Below are positions 42,005-53,700 of a DNA stretch of 64,000 nt, piece by piece. Position 1 is the stretch's first letter. The number at the start of each line of letters is the position of its first letter. The notes beneath the pieces were generated by a model. That model saw nothing but the letters and a program-made list of their open reading frames with translations. It had not been told where the DNA came from and made no database searches. Made by a program: the position numbers and the translations under genes. Origin of the DNA: Micropterix aruncella. Its lineage: Eukaryota; Arthropoda; Insecta; Lepidoptera; Micropterigidae. The DNA lies in assembly GCA_944548615.1 (NCBI GenBank), contig OX155976.1:5988952-6052951 (forward strand), in the 5' to 3' direction.

Positions 42005-42140
42005 TTTGGAACATTTGTGTGGTTTCTTGTGGTCAGCTCCGCAAGCGTGGCCGTTCGGAGGGGTATTCAGACCTGGAAATCGATTTTAAAAATGATATGA
42101 AAAATAAAATACAATCGGAGCTGCTATGGAATTCACGGAC
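42005..42140 (-). mobile_element. LINE family U 3' fragment
   Basis: GTCAGCTCCGCAAGCGTGGC, CTGGAAATCGATTTTAAAAA and AATCGGAGCTGCTATGGAAT match 45690-45780 and, in part, 36700-36730. Confidence 0.65.
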
Positions 42141-42177
42141 CGGACTCGAGTAGCTCATTTTTTAATTTTACTTTCCT

Positions 42178-42716
42178 GACGACCTATCGGAAAGGAAAGT
42201 ATTGTGATCGCGCTAAAAAAAAATTTTGAGATGAAGATGGGAATATATATTTTGAGACTCCCTGAGACGATTGAGACTATTTCCAGACCGATCTCTGTCT
42301 GTATGTATGTCTGTATGTCTGTCTGTATGTATGTATTCTTCCACGATAGCGCCCAGACGCTTAATCGGATTGAGCTGAAATTTGGTATATAAGCTTCTGT
42401 TAACCGTCGGAGGAACCCATTAGTTTTTGGAGTCCCTACGCCCTACGGTTGTGGTACCTCCCATACAAATTTGGGGTTCCCGGCGAAAAAATTGTTTCCG
42501 CGATAGCGCCCAGACGCTTAATCTGTCTAAGTTAAAATTTGGCATAGAAGCTTCTGTTAACCATCGGAAGAACCTATTAGTTTTTGGGGTACTTACGACC
42601 AACGTTTGGGGTACCTGCCATACAAATTTGGGGTACTAGAGTAAAAAATGTCGCTGTTTTTTCGCACCTCCCCGGATACTAGTCAGGAAAGTCTTGGGGT
42701 GACACAACCGATTTTT
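42178..42716 (+). repeat. Repeat T copy 3, with internal 140-bp duplication
   Basis: Shares GGAAAGTATTGTGATCGCGC and GAGATGAAGATGGGAATATA with copy 2. The block GCGATAGCGCCCAGACGCTT ... CATACAAATTTGGGGTTC at 42343-42480 is repeated at 42502-42635. A (TGTA/TGTC)n tract lies at 42296-42335. It ends with CACAACCGATTTTTTTAA, where LINE V copy 3 is inserted. Confidence 0.7.
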
Positions 42717-42721
42717 TTAAT

Positions 42722-43430
42722 TTTGTTGTGTGGGGCTTTTCTAAGGTCTTTATGAGCCTTGTAACACTGCGACCATTGCTGATCTATTGTGTTCGCCACC
42801 TAATATAGTTCTGCGCTAACCCACGTGTCATTTAAGATTCGCAGCAGGCTTTCGGCGCCAGATTGTTTTACCTACTCAGGTTGGAGGTAATCACAACCCA
42901 AGTGGGTGTATCTTTTACGCATCAGCCACACTCGCATATGAGGTGCAGGGGAGTTTCCTCTGCCCCTTAGCATAACCTGCACATTTTTGTGTCTCGGAGC
43001 TTGAGGTTGTACATGTGTTTGTTAAGGCCACTCACCATTATCCGTAGATTGTTCCTATTTAGCGATAAGGCCTCACGGGCCGTCTTAGGGTCGTAAGCCT
43101 TAATTAGCGCTTTGGATTGGTTCAACCCTGGCGTGTTGTTCCAGTGGTTGACGGATTATTCTAAACATATTTGTGTCAGCATTAGGGTTGCAAGGCACCC
43201 AAACAGACTGCTAACCTTCTGGGACAGCCTGGGTTGGCTGGAGTAACATAAATGGAAACATGAGCCACGCACAACGGCCCAATCAAGAGGCCAAGTGCGG
43301 GAAAAAGCCCAGTCAAACTAACTAACTAACTAGGGTTGCAAGGCTTTTTGGTACGCCACAGCAAGGTTCAGGGCCGTATAACGTTCCCTTTGTTCCCGTC
43401 TTAGCAAGTTCGGGTAGATCATGCTACTAT
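42722..43430 (-). mobile_element. LINE family V copy 3, split by another LINE end
   Basis: Minus-strand V sequence from the 3' end (GGGGCTTTTCTAAGGTC) to about 43430 (TTAGCAAGTTCGGG, the ADELA region). It carries substitutions that break the frame (for example AGCATAACCTGC in the zinc-knuckle). Interrupted at 43197-43330 by an insertion with a 14-bp TSD. Confidence 0.85.
43197..43330 (+). mobile_element. 5'-truncated LINE end with (AACT)n tail, 14-bp TSD
   Basis: TAGGGTTGCAAGGC is present at 43183-43196 and 43331-43344. The 134-bp insert ends AGCCCAGTCAAACTAACTAA plus further AACT units. A perfect TSD and a short tandem tail indicate target-primed retrotransposition into LINE V, probably by an R1/I-like element (inference from tail type). 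Confidence 0.85.
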
Positions 43431-43439
43431 GTAATATTA

Positions 43440-43850
43440 CACTTTTGAAGGGCGAATGGTAGACTCTGGACTAACCAATGACTGTGGTAGGTTTAGGACA
43501 GCTGTCTTGCCACGTGTGAGCATCCACCTTACCACCCATTCATTCCCCCTTCGAGGCCATAGAATTTGAGATGCGGAAATTACGTTTTTAGATATTTTTC
43601 TAGGAAGGAGTTAATTATGTTCCTGGATGACCAAGATTTTTAAAGAGATGCAACAGATATTTGGCTGGCAGGCCACGAGCGCCAACTTCCACAGTGTGAA
43701 GGTGGACAGTGAAGCCGTTCCGGGTGTCATTTTACTCATGGCATTTTGGGATATTTGATTTCAATGTAACAGTTAATTCTACAATTAAGGCCATCTTCCA
43801 AGATAGGGAGTAAAGAGTTATATCTGAAAGGAAGGCTATTTTAAAATATC
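43440..43850 (-). mobile_element. LINE family U copy 2
   Basis: GGTAGGTTTAGGACAGCTGT, CCTTACCACCCATTCATTCC, GGCTGGCAGGCCACGAGCGC and GGCATTTTGGGATATTTGAT align with 36800-37130. Broken frame. Confidence 0.75.
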
Positions 43851-43935
43851 GTATTTTAGGACAAGATTTAGGAACCATTAACCAATATGATTTTTAAAAC
43901 CGTATTTGGGAAGTATGACTTAGTTCGGTTAGAAT

Positions 43936-44200
43936 TAGAGGATCTTAGATTCTTAGAAAAATTATCTAAAACTGCGATTTGCGCATCTCAAATTCTATGG
44001 CTTCGAAGGGGGAGTGAATGGGTGGTAAGGTGAACGCTCACATGTGGCAAGACAGCTGTCCTAAACCTACCACAGCCGGTTAGTAAGTCCGGAATCCACT
44101 GCTCACCCCCCAGAAGTGTAAAAAAAATAGTATTATGATGGGCCCGACTCCGGTCGGTGAATTCCATGGCAGCTCCGTTTGTATTTATTATTATATAATT
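43936..44200 (+). mobile_element. LINE family U copy 3, opposite orientation
   Basis: TGGCTTCGAAGGGGGAGTGA, ACAGCTGTCCTAAACCTACC and ATTCCATGGCAGCTCCGTTT are the reverse of the 36.8-kb copy. Copies 2 and 3 therefore form an inverted pair about 90 bp apart. Confidence 0.75.
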
Positions 44201-44396
44201 AGAGGATCTTTATTTAATTCTAATTTTAATCTCCGTTAGAATCTTCGGAGTTAGGTTAGAATTAGGGATCCTGAATCAAGAGCGAAATCTTCGGTTCGCG
44301 ACTGTCGAAGACCAAGGAATACATTAGTTCACACACTAATTTCCTGAAGTTGAGGTGTCGTTCCACGATGATCGCTTTTCATTTTTACCATAAACT

Positions 44397-45010
44397 AGGG
44401 CGAACCCGTCACCTCAGGAAATTTTAACGATATTAGATTGTTCTGTCTCCCGTGAGACTTGTGACGAAAACAGTCCACAGTCTAGTTACGACACTAGCCC
44501 GTCAGAGGCCAACGCCTTATGGCGAGGCACTGGGAAAGGTAACTAGCGGGCAGCCTCGCCTCCTGACTACCAATTTGGATGGATATCTCTGTCTGGAATT
44601 AACCATCAGGATTCTTCCCTGACTGATTACACGATCGAGGTCGCTTGCGCGGTCCTCTCCCTTGCGTAGCGGTGATACGGTATCTACCGAATCTATCGTG
44701 GACCACGGCATCCTGTATCCGGCTCTTCACCCAGGATCGGATGACCGAATGGTCGTTTCGAGAGCAGTTGCCGTAAGGTTAATAACTACTCTCGCTCCAT
44801 AGAAAACATTACTGCTTGAAACATACTCGCACAGTGCGCAAACCGTCCAGGAGCGCCCGAAGATTGACTGCTAAGGGAGACTGGCCCGCGGGTTAGAGTC
44901 CTACCCGTGCTAGCACTTCTGCGCGCAGGCCGCCGGATAGGTGTTGACCCGTGAGATTGACCGACCCTAAACGGGTCTTAGTGGTCTAATTGCAACAGGG
45001 TCGATTTGCT
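44397..45010 (-). mobile_element. Repeat R copy 10
   Basis: From GGGCGAACCCGTCACCTCAG to GCAACAGGGTCGATTTGCTC. Several small deletions, including the CTCCCGACTGT block near 44815. No TSD seen. Confidence 0.8.
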
Positions 45011-45307
45011 CCCAAAACGGTGGTACACACAAAACTATTGCAATATTGGTCCTTCGAACTGTATATTATTTGCTCAATGCCGTACGACGTTTTGGCGGCT
45101 AGACGGCTGGCGGTTAGAGCGCCCCGAACTGTCAGTTCGTTTAACCGCAATGTCCAGTGCTTAACGAATACACTAAATACCGTAAATCATTTCTTGCTAC
45201 TGTAAAGTACCAAATGGGATATCCACTTATGTGGCCAGTCATCTGGTCCAGCAGTTCTTCCCTGGCGTACTACAACAAAGAGCACATCCATAGTGAATGT
45301 TCTGCAT

Positions 45308-46184
45308 TGGGGGTAGTCGACTATATCGGGCGAACCCGTCCCCTCAGAAAGTTTTAACGATCACCGTAGAAGACTTTGAAGCAAAGCCAACATGCCCGTC
45401 AGAGGACAACGCCTTACGGGAGGCATCGGGTAGGTGAACCAGCGGGCAGACTCGCCCCCTGACTACTAGTTTTGGCAGGATATCTCCATCAAGAATTGAC
45501 CATCCGAATACCTCCTACCTCCCGACTGATTACGGGTCCGAAGTCGCTTGTGCGGCCTCTACCTGCCGTATGTTCAGCGGTGATTCAGATTGAAACTATA
45601 GCGGACCATTGGCATTTTTTCCCGGCTCTGAATTTAGGACTAGGTGATCAATTGATCATTTCAAGAGAAACATTTATGTGGCTTATTCCAGTCAGCTCCG
45701 TAGGCGTGGCCGTTCGGAAGAGTATTCAAATCTGGAAATCGATTTTAAAAATAAACTACAAACGGAGCTGCCACGGAATTCACCAACAGGAGTCGGGCCC
45801 ATCATACTACTACTATTACACTTCTGGGGGTGATCGGTGGACTCAGGACCATCAACCGGCTGTGGTAGGTTTAGGACAGCTGTCTCCACATGTGGGCTCA
45901 CCTTACCACCCATTCACTCCAAGTCACGACGACAGGTCAACATCCACCCACGTTGCTTAGAAGACAGTATATTTCCATAGTCTCCGCAGTCTTTCAGTAG
46001 TTAGTCAGAATGCGCAATTGATTGGCTGAAGCCCCACGGTGCGCAAACCATCCAGTGGCGCCGGAGGGAAAGTCCTTCCTGGGGTAGTCCCTCACATGAG
46101 GCTACTGAATAGGAGCTGAATCATGAGTTGGCCCGACTCGAAAACACAGTGGATCTTATTGCCCAAGCTGCACGAAACCGTTTG
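45308..46184 (-). mobile_element. Repeat R copy 11, interrupted by LINE U
   Basis: GTAGTCGACTATATCGGGCG at the left; subfamily features as in copy 4 (CCTCCCGACTGATTACGGG, ATGTTCAGCGGTGATTCAG). The phrase GATCATTTCAAGAG is cut by a U fragment at about 45668-45925, after which GACGACAGGTCAACATCCAC resumes. Confidence 0.75.
45668..45925 (-). mobile_element. LINE family U copy 4, nested in R
   Basis: CTGGAAATCGATTTTAAAAA, AAACGGAGCTGCCACGGAAT and GGTAGGTTTAGGACAGCTGT match other U copies. This shows that U moved after this R copy was in place. Confidence 0.75.
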
Positions 46185-46237
46185 CTAGCTAAACCGTTCC
46201 CCACCTAAACCGTTCGCTACCAAACCGTTTGCTAACG
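46175..46237 (+). repeat. Four 15-16 bp AAACCGTT repeats
   Basis: Four consecutive units beginning AAACCGTT: AAACCGTTTGCTAGCT, AAACCGTTCCCCACCT, AAACCGTTCGCTACC and AAACCGTTTGCTAACG. The sequence that follows to 46437 contains a frame with codon-like texture (VIVVSDHLCGVLVKPQEATV) but one TAG and no recognised family. Confidence 0.7.
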
Positions 46238-46472
46238 TATGTTCTGCAGCATGACGACCATCACCACACACCAAGATTTCTCGGCGAGCCTTAGTTCAAA
46301 AAGTTTGGCCCTGAAGTTATCGTGGTTTCCGACCATCTGTGTGGTGTGCTAGTCAAACCGCAAGAAGCTACCGTTCCACATCCTGATTTTGACCGGTTGA
46401 TTACCGTTCTGCATCCTGATGTCGTTGATTTTAAATAGTAATTATTTCTTGTAAATTAACTATTCTTTTTGA

Positions 46473-46505
46473 TTTATTTAAACTATTCAGTTTCTTCAGT
46501 TTATT
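46473..46505 (-). terminator. Poly(A) signals of the coiled-coil gene
   Basis: Minus-strand AATAAA hexamers lie at 46505-46500 and 46478-46473, about 80 and 107 bases after the stop codon at 46585. Their position supports the TAG there as the true end of the gene. Confidence 0.6.
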
Positions 46506-46584
46506 CGGTCAATTGCGAATACTATTTGGCGCGTCACTGGAGGGAACTAGGGAAAATATTCAGTTTCAGCTGAACTAGAGAGAA

Positions 46585-47724
46585 CTAGAAAAAATACAAA
46601 CCTTGAATGGATGGTCTGGATTCTCGCAAGCCCCTATGCTTCTGGCAATTTCTCTTCTGGGTATCAGACTCAGAGGCGCCTTCCAATCGCTCTGTAGATA
46701 TGGACACGTTCTTCTGTTCCTCTTTGGTCTTCACGGATTCAGTTGCTTTGCTTCTCCTTTTAAAGTAGATGGAGAAGCGCTTCTTCTTCATGGACGACTT
46801 CTTCGGCTTCGGCGATGAATCCGGCTGCGAAGACGATATGCTAGCGCTCTCCTCTTTACCTTCTTTGTTGATTTCTTCTTCTACTGTATCACCGTTTACA
46901 TTAACATCACCGTTTACACTCGGATTATAAGCTACTTCTTCTTCTAGGTTTGTTAGGTCTACCATTCTTAGTTTTTTCGGTAGTTTCTTAACTGTTGCAT
47001 ATATAGGTTCTTCTACAATAGGTTCTACCGGTGCTGAATGACTTCTCGAAAAAAACTGCATATTTTTGCTTGGTTTTGGTCGGTCAATCATAAATACAGT
47101 ACTATTAATTTCAGTAGTAGTTAATGTAGTTTGTGTCGTTGTGCTTTTACATTGCTTCTCTTCTTGATCCAACCAAGCTTTAGAGCATTCTGCGGTTTTA
47201 GGGTAGTCATAATTGAGATCGATATTTTTTTCAGTAACGTAATAAGGCCTCCCTTCACAATTACTAGACAAAACCCTATCTTCATTAGTAAATGTATGCT
47301 GTTGAATAACTTTTTTTGTATTGAATAAAACGATGGCGTCTCTTTTAAGGTTTACATTTGACGATGATTCGATATCGCCGAGTAAATCCTCGACGTTTCC
47401 ACCTGTTTGAAATCTCCTGCGTTCGTTTTCGTTGACGTAAGGAACGATGTTACTATTTCCGACGAATTGATCGTGATTCGGTATGATGAACCCTATCGGA
47501 GGACGATCGCTGAAGATATTATTGTTGTTGTTGATCAGGATGTCCAATCCCTGTTTCGGAAATATTGGAGCTACGATTCCAGATGAATCGACTCTGGAAG
47601 GACCTTCGTAGGGCATAACCACATCGCAGTACTCTGTTTTGACTGACTCACTTGGTTGAGGAGCTGATTCTGTCTGGTCGGGGATATTCTGTTCTTTGAC
47701 GCATTCTTCACAGTCGCAGGGTTC
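46585..47724 (-). CDS. Coiled-coil gene, last exon
   Basis: The acceptor is TTCTGCATTTCAG; 379 codons plus TAG. It begins EPCDCEECVKEQNIPDQ. A potential donor CAAG^GTTTGT lies 17 bases before the stop, so an alternative splice to a further exon is possible. The nearby AATAAA hexamers favour termination here. The 71-codon frame on the plus strand (46603-46818) is a shadow. Confidence 0.85.
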   Translation of the reverse strand, partial: EPCDCEECVKEQNIPDQTESAPQPSESVKTEYCDVVMPYEGPSRVDSSGIVAPIFPKQGLDILINNNNNIFSDRPPIGFIIPNHDQFVGNSNIVPYVNENERRRFQTGGNVEDLLGDIESSSNVNLKRDAIVLFNTKKVIQQHTFTNEDRVLSSNCEGRPYYVTEKNIDLNYDYPKTAECSKAWLDQEEKQCKSTTTQTTLTTTEINSTVFMIDRPKPSKNMQFFSRSHSAPVEPIVEEPIYATVKKLPKKLRMVDLTNLEEEVAYNPSVNGDVNVNGDTVEEEINKEGKEESASISSSQPDSSPKPKKSSMKKKRFSIYFKRRSKATESVKTKEEQKNVSISTERLEGASESDTQKRNCQKHRGLRESRPSIQGLYFF

Positions 47725-50700
47725 CTGAAATGCAGAAGAATTAACGTCATCAGTAATCAGGGCCGGTGTTGTAAGATGTACTCAGAATGTACGGGTCCGA
47801 CTATTATCCAGGGCGTTTGCCTAGGTCTAAATTTCTTTCGGAAGAGATTAACTGATGTGAACAAGATACGGTTTTATACAAGTTACAGCCCGTTTTAAAA
47901 ATACCAGTTCCTTAATTCTAAGTTTACCAGTAGTAATACCCTTCTTTTTGGAGCTTGTAGCATGTTTTTCCAATTGGAACCTAACGGAACCGTGCAGCTT
48001 GGACCTGCCTGTGTTTTCTAAGGTCGGCCTAACTCAAGGTTAAGGTCCTATCCGGTAACGGAGGACTAACATTGACTAACGTTGACAACTGGAGCTGTCA
48101 AATACAATGGGCGAACCCATCACCTCAGGAAGTTTTAACGATATTTAATCGTTCTGTCTCTGTAAGGTGAGCGTAGAAGACCTAGGACGAAAACAGTCCA
48201 CTGTCTAGTTACGCCATCCGCCCGTAAGAAGCCAACGCCTTACCGCAAGATAACTAGGTTAATCACCCAGTGGGTCGACACTCGCGCACTTACTTCCAAT
48301 TGCAACCACATTACTTTAGTAACCCGACTGGTTACAGGTTCGAGGTCGCTTGCGCGGTCCTCTTCCGTATGTAGCGGTGATTCCGTGTCTTCTAAATCTA
48401 TCGCAGACCACGGCATCTTTTGTTCACCCGGTATCGGGTAGCCGACTGGTCGTTTCAAGAACAGTTGCCGTAAGGTTAACAACTACCCCCGCTCTATAGG
48501 AAACAAAGCCGTTTCCAGACTCCCTCGGCTATCAGTCGGAATACATAATCGATCGATAGCTGATGCCGAACGGCGCGCAAACCGTCCAGGAGTGCTCGAA
48601 GCGTGATTCCTATGGGAAACTGGCCCGCGGGCCAGATTCCTACCCGGGCTCGCACCGTCGACCCGTGAGTTTGATCAACCCTCATGAGTCGTAGTGGCCT
48701 AACTGCAACAAGGCCTATCAACTCCCACAGTCGTTGACAGTTGGGATAGGAGGTTCCAAGTCGGGGGAACACCTCGAGCGGTTTGCGTACGGAGCGGCTA
48801 TAGCCAATCGTTTGTTACACTCCAGCGAATAGCCGGAAGAGTCTGGAAACATACGTTTTCTAAGCAGCGGGGGTAGTTGTCGACCTGACGTCATATATCC
48901 CTAAAATAATCCGTTGGCTACCCGACCCCGTGTGATCTTGACGGGCAAAGGGTGTCACGGTGTGCTATAAATTCGAACGGAATTACCGCTAATGTCAGGT
49001 AGAGGCTACGCAAGCTACCTCGAATCTGTGACCAGACTGGAGGACGGAGACATCCATCCAGATCTGATGGGTGATCTGGTGTGAGATTTTCCCGCTGGGT
49101 TTACTTCTCAGTGTCTCGCGATAACGCGCTGGACTCTTAAGGTCTGTTAGCGAAGTTTGTCTATGGATTGTGTCGTTTAAAAAGTCTATTACGTTTACTC
49201 CATGCGAGACAGAATACCACGATTTCGTTATAACTCCCTGGGATGACGTGTCGCCCGTCGATGTCGATTCGATTCGATTTGTGAATACATTTTCATAACG
49301 AAGTTGTTATGAGGTAGCTGGTACAGAGTTGCCATGACTGAACATTGTAGAAGTCCTAGGGCATATATTGTAAATTAGCGGCCCCTTAGCATATCGAGTA
49401 ACCATCCAGCGACTAACTTTGTGGAATTTGTCAATAAGGTATTTCCACTACATAGTGAAAAGCCCTTGAGTGTAGCGGCCACAACGATGGCGACATGATA
49501 GACATAAGCCAGCAAAGACCTTTCAAAATTGTAGAAATAGAATAAGGGTAGTAATTTTTTGTCAGGAAAGTAATTCACCTAAAGTTTTCTTCTGCAATCG
49601 ACCTGCAAGTAAATATCATTTGCAGAGCACCTTACCTGATCAAACCTGCAAAGAATATAACCATAATAAAACAGATAAAAGGGACCGCAAACGGACCGAC
49701 AAATTGATCTTTCTCGTCGTTGTCAGTGTTATCCAGAAAAAAGGCAGGCCTAAAAGAAAATTAAATGCAACTGGACTTATGTATGCACCAAAGTCGAAAA
49801 CGTTTCGAAATATTACTTTATATATTTCAAAAAAAAATATATAAAGATTTACATATAGATTTACAGCTTTACATTTTATTTTCATTTCTTAGGAAAACTT
49901 ACAGCTAGTTAACCCTTCGAGTAACGGCATATTTTCATGGCAGACCGCGGCAACTCATTCGAATTTCTTACAATATCGCCGCGCTCGACAAAAAGTACTA
50001 TAACTATGGAACTACTATAGCTATCATAAAAAGAATAACTATGCAATAATTGCATTAAAATTTCGTATATAGAATATTGAAATCTTATTTTGTAAAACAA
50101 TTAGATAATTATGAATAAATATGAGAAAGTCAGAAAAGTGAAAAAAAATCGGCATTTCTAACTTGTACTTGTCTTACGGAAAAATACGGAACTATATTTA
50201 GAAATTGTAAATGCTGTCGTGATCTTTATTAGATTCCCTATCAAATGTAATATCTCGTTTTGCTTATTTACATACAAAAATATTAAGATATTAGCTCATA
50301 AAAATCAATAAAAATTTTGACGATTTCTGGAAAAAAATGATGATGTTTGACAATGGAATTTTACCAGAAATATCCGCGAAATGACGCGCGAAATTATTTT
50401 AGCGGCTGTCTATGTATCTATAGTAATAATGAGGTACTTGGTATGGATTTTAGGATGCGTTTGAATTAGAAAATAATATTACTGTGCGCTCCGGGAGCAA
50501 GCTGCCAATATTTATTTATTTATTTAAGTAATTCAAAAATAATTTAAAGCAATTTTATCTTATGAACTATGCACAGAAATATTTTAAACATTGAATAAAT
50601 AGCAGAAAATGAATACATTGCAAAGTCCAGTGACAACGCCACCTAACTAGGCCGGGACCTGTTCTAAGGGGAACGTTTAATTTTGTGCGTGCTTGTTCAA

Positions 50701-53700
50701 TACTGTGATTATTACAAAAACAAAATATTTTTGTAACAAAAAAATAAAAAATAAAATTGCCGTGATAAAATAATTATTTCATCACAAAAGAAAAAACATG
50801 CAACAACTACCTTAAAAACGATTAAATACTTAAAATTAGGAGCAGAAAATAAACATGTAATACAGACAATAGAAAATAAACATGTTACGATTGAGAAAAA
50901 AGTGCTAAAGGCCAATTAAAAGTTTTCACATATAATAAAAAGATACAAGAAGTGAATAAACAAACAAATATAACTAAATAGATGCTAATATTGCTAAGAA
51001 GAAAATAACATAATGTGTACTATATGTTTCAATTTTCGAGAAGAGGTGTTGAATAGGTCAATATCAACTTCTCGCGCCAATACATTAAAACATCTACTCG
51101 CTCGTATGACATAAGAATTATTCTCATTATTCGTTTTTGCAGTGGGCACGTAAAGTAGGTTGGGATGCCTGAGACGCGCAGCAGGGGCACGTAAGCACAA
51201 ACATCCAAGCAACTCGGAACAGTCAACCTTCCCATTTGCAATGTTTAGAAGATAGGACAGGCCCGCTATGCTCCTTCTTTTGGATAGTGGGAGAATATGG
51301 AATTTCTTACAACGCGTTGAATAGCTAGGAATGTATGATTTGATTCTGGAGACTGTGGAACCGTTGTGACCTGAGGAACCGTTTTTGAATGCCTTCTATG
51401 CGAGTTATACAGGTAGCTATTGTAAGATGGGTTCCAAACCTGAGACGCATATTCGAGATGACTTCGAACAAATGCACAGTATAGTATTTTGAAGGTTTTC
51501 AAATAATTTAAATTCTGCTGACATTCTAATAACAAAACCTAGTGCTTTGGACGCTCTCTTGACAATGTTATCAATGTGTTCATTAAAAAGCAGCTTAGAA
51601 TCAAAAGTCACACCTAAATCTTTAATGGAGGAAACTCTAGCCAAGGTGCTAGTTTGAAGTTTGTATTTATATAGAGACGGTAGAGGCTTACGTGTGAAGG
51701 AGCAAATATAACACTTAGATACATGAAGGTCTAATTTGCTTAAGATACAATAAGTTTGGAATCTTTTTGCAGTTTAACAGAATCATCCGGCGTCTTGATA
51801 GGGCATATGATCTTCATATCATTTGCATAAAGTAAGATTTTGGAGTGGTGAAAACTTGTAGAAATGTTATTAATAAAAATAATAAAAAGTAGTGGTCCTA
51901 GAAGGGACCCTTGAGGGACTCCTGACGGTATTAACAAGGCCGAGGATAAGTAGCCATTGATTACTACCGTTAGTGATCTATTCCAATAGAAAGAAGAGCT
52001 ATATACTATAGAAAGAAGAACTACCAACCTCCAGATCGTCGGTGTCCACATTGGCTTCTTTTACAGTTTGTGGGCTGTCGTCACAGGAGCCCCCTTCTTC
52101 CGGAACAACCATCAGATTGTTGAATGCAACGTGGAGGGATCCAGAACCTCCTGTTGCGCGAGTGTTGCTGGAATTTTCGTCGTGGACCGAGTTCACATCG
52201 TTCTGTTTGCAGATCTTTTCTTCGCAGTCGCTGCAGCAGGTGTCGGAGTCCTGGAAATATCCAATTATATTATATTGTTATCGTGTAATTTAAGTATTTA
52301 AACAGTAAACATACACAAGAATGCTGTGATTTATTTAATTATTTCAAATATTATTAAGGTATTCTGGTTTAAATTTAAGGCGTTTATCCGTGAAGGGTAA
52401 TAAAAAAAATTTAAACATTTTTACAATCCATTATTTTACAAAATGTTTATTGACTTCTTAGGGCTCAGAAGCTTATACTGAGAGTAATTAATAAAAAATC
52501 TTCCCGATGTAGGTAAGAGCATCTGTTTAACGAATTGCATGTGCTTGTTATAACATTGCCTTATAAGGCAAATATTCATTAAACAGCTGCTCGTTCATTT
52601 TCATAAATTTAGAAAAAAAACAAGTACGCAAATAAAAATTACGAGGGCAGGGGAAGGTTTAAATTTTGAGTTACCACCGGTAAAAACGGCGTTCGCACAA
52701 AGGCAGGCTTGGTACATTGCACCCCGAACGTACAACAAATTAGATGAACACATTAAATTATTAAATACCATTCTAAGTTTTAAAAATGCAATTAATAAAT
52801 GGCCATTGGAGTTGGGACGCTCTGGAACGAGGAGGAAACTGTCAATTGTGGTTTAATTTGTTTAAAATATTTTAGGTACGAATGATTATTTATTGCTATT
52901 ATTATTATTATTTTGTTATTATTATTATCAGTAAAAAAATATTTGGTTGTAAATATATTGTGTATATACATATATAATATATACTTTGAAACTACTTTAA
53001 TTCTAATCTCTAATCTCTAGTAAGAACCTTTTAAAGTCAGCTCGCAATCTTAAATCTAAAAAGTCTTAAATCCCACATCTAAAGGAGTACGGGCCAAAGG
53101 AACGTTCCCATGGGGTAATAAACCGAGCTGTCAACAGGAATGCGGCTAACGTCGATATTGCTTATCGATGAATTACGCTTGCTCGATGAAACAGTATTAT
53201 ACATCTGCATTTATTATAGTACCGATTGCTATATTTGTTAATATTTTCGGTTTAAGTATTATTTTAGAATTAGAGTAATTAAATAATGACATAATTATGT
53301 GATGTGAGATTAAGTGAGTACTTAATAGATAACTGATTATCATAGCATGACATATCATAGGTCATTATTGATTTCTAAACAGTCATTAGTAAAATGTTAT
53401 CGTGGCATTTTGTAATAATGAGTCCCACATATGTATATTATAAAATGCTGCGCGGATAAAACATCATTACTTGCCTATCAGTTGAGCAATGGAGACCACA
53501 TTTTCTAACATGGAGCTATTAAATTTGAAGGGTGATATTAACAAGCAGACTCGGTGCTTTACACATAACATTTTGTAATTTTTTGACGAACTGAAAAGTG
53601 ACGCGACAAAAGTTCCGCTGCTCAATCTCAATAATATAATAATCTGATAGATGATCTGCGAAGGTTGCGACACGCATCCCTACAAGCAGGTAGTAAAAGG

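Noticed and set aside
46585..46606. Donor CAAG^GTTTGT as the true end of the last exon
   Set aside because: Possible, but no continuing exon in the correct phase was found downstream and AATAAA hexamers lie 80-107 bases after the TAG. Kept only as an alternative.
50940..52051. Functional reverse transcriptase gene
   Set aside because: Frameshifted, and the catalytic YADD reads YAND; a dead jockey-type copy.
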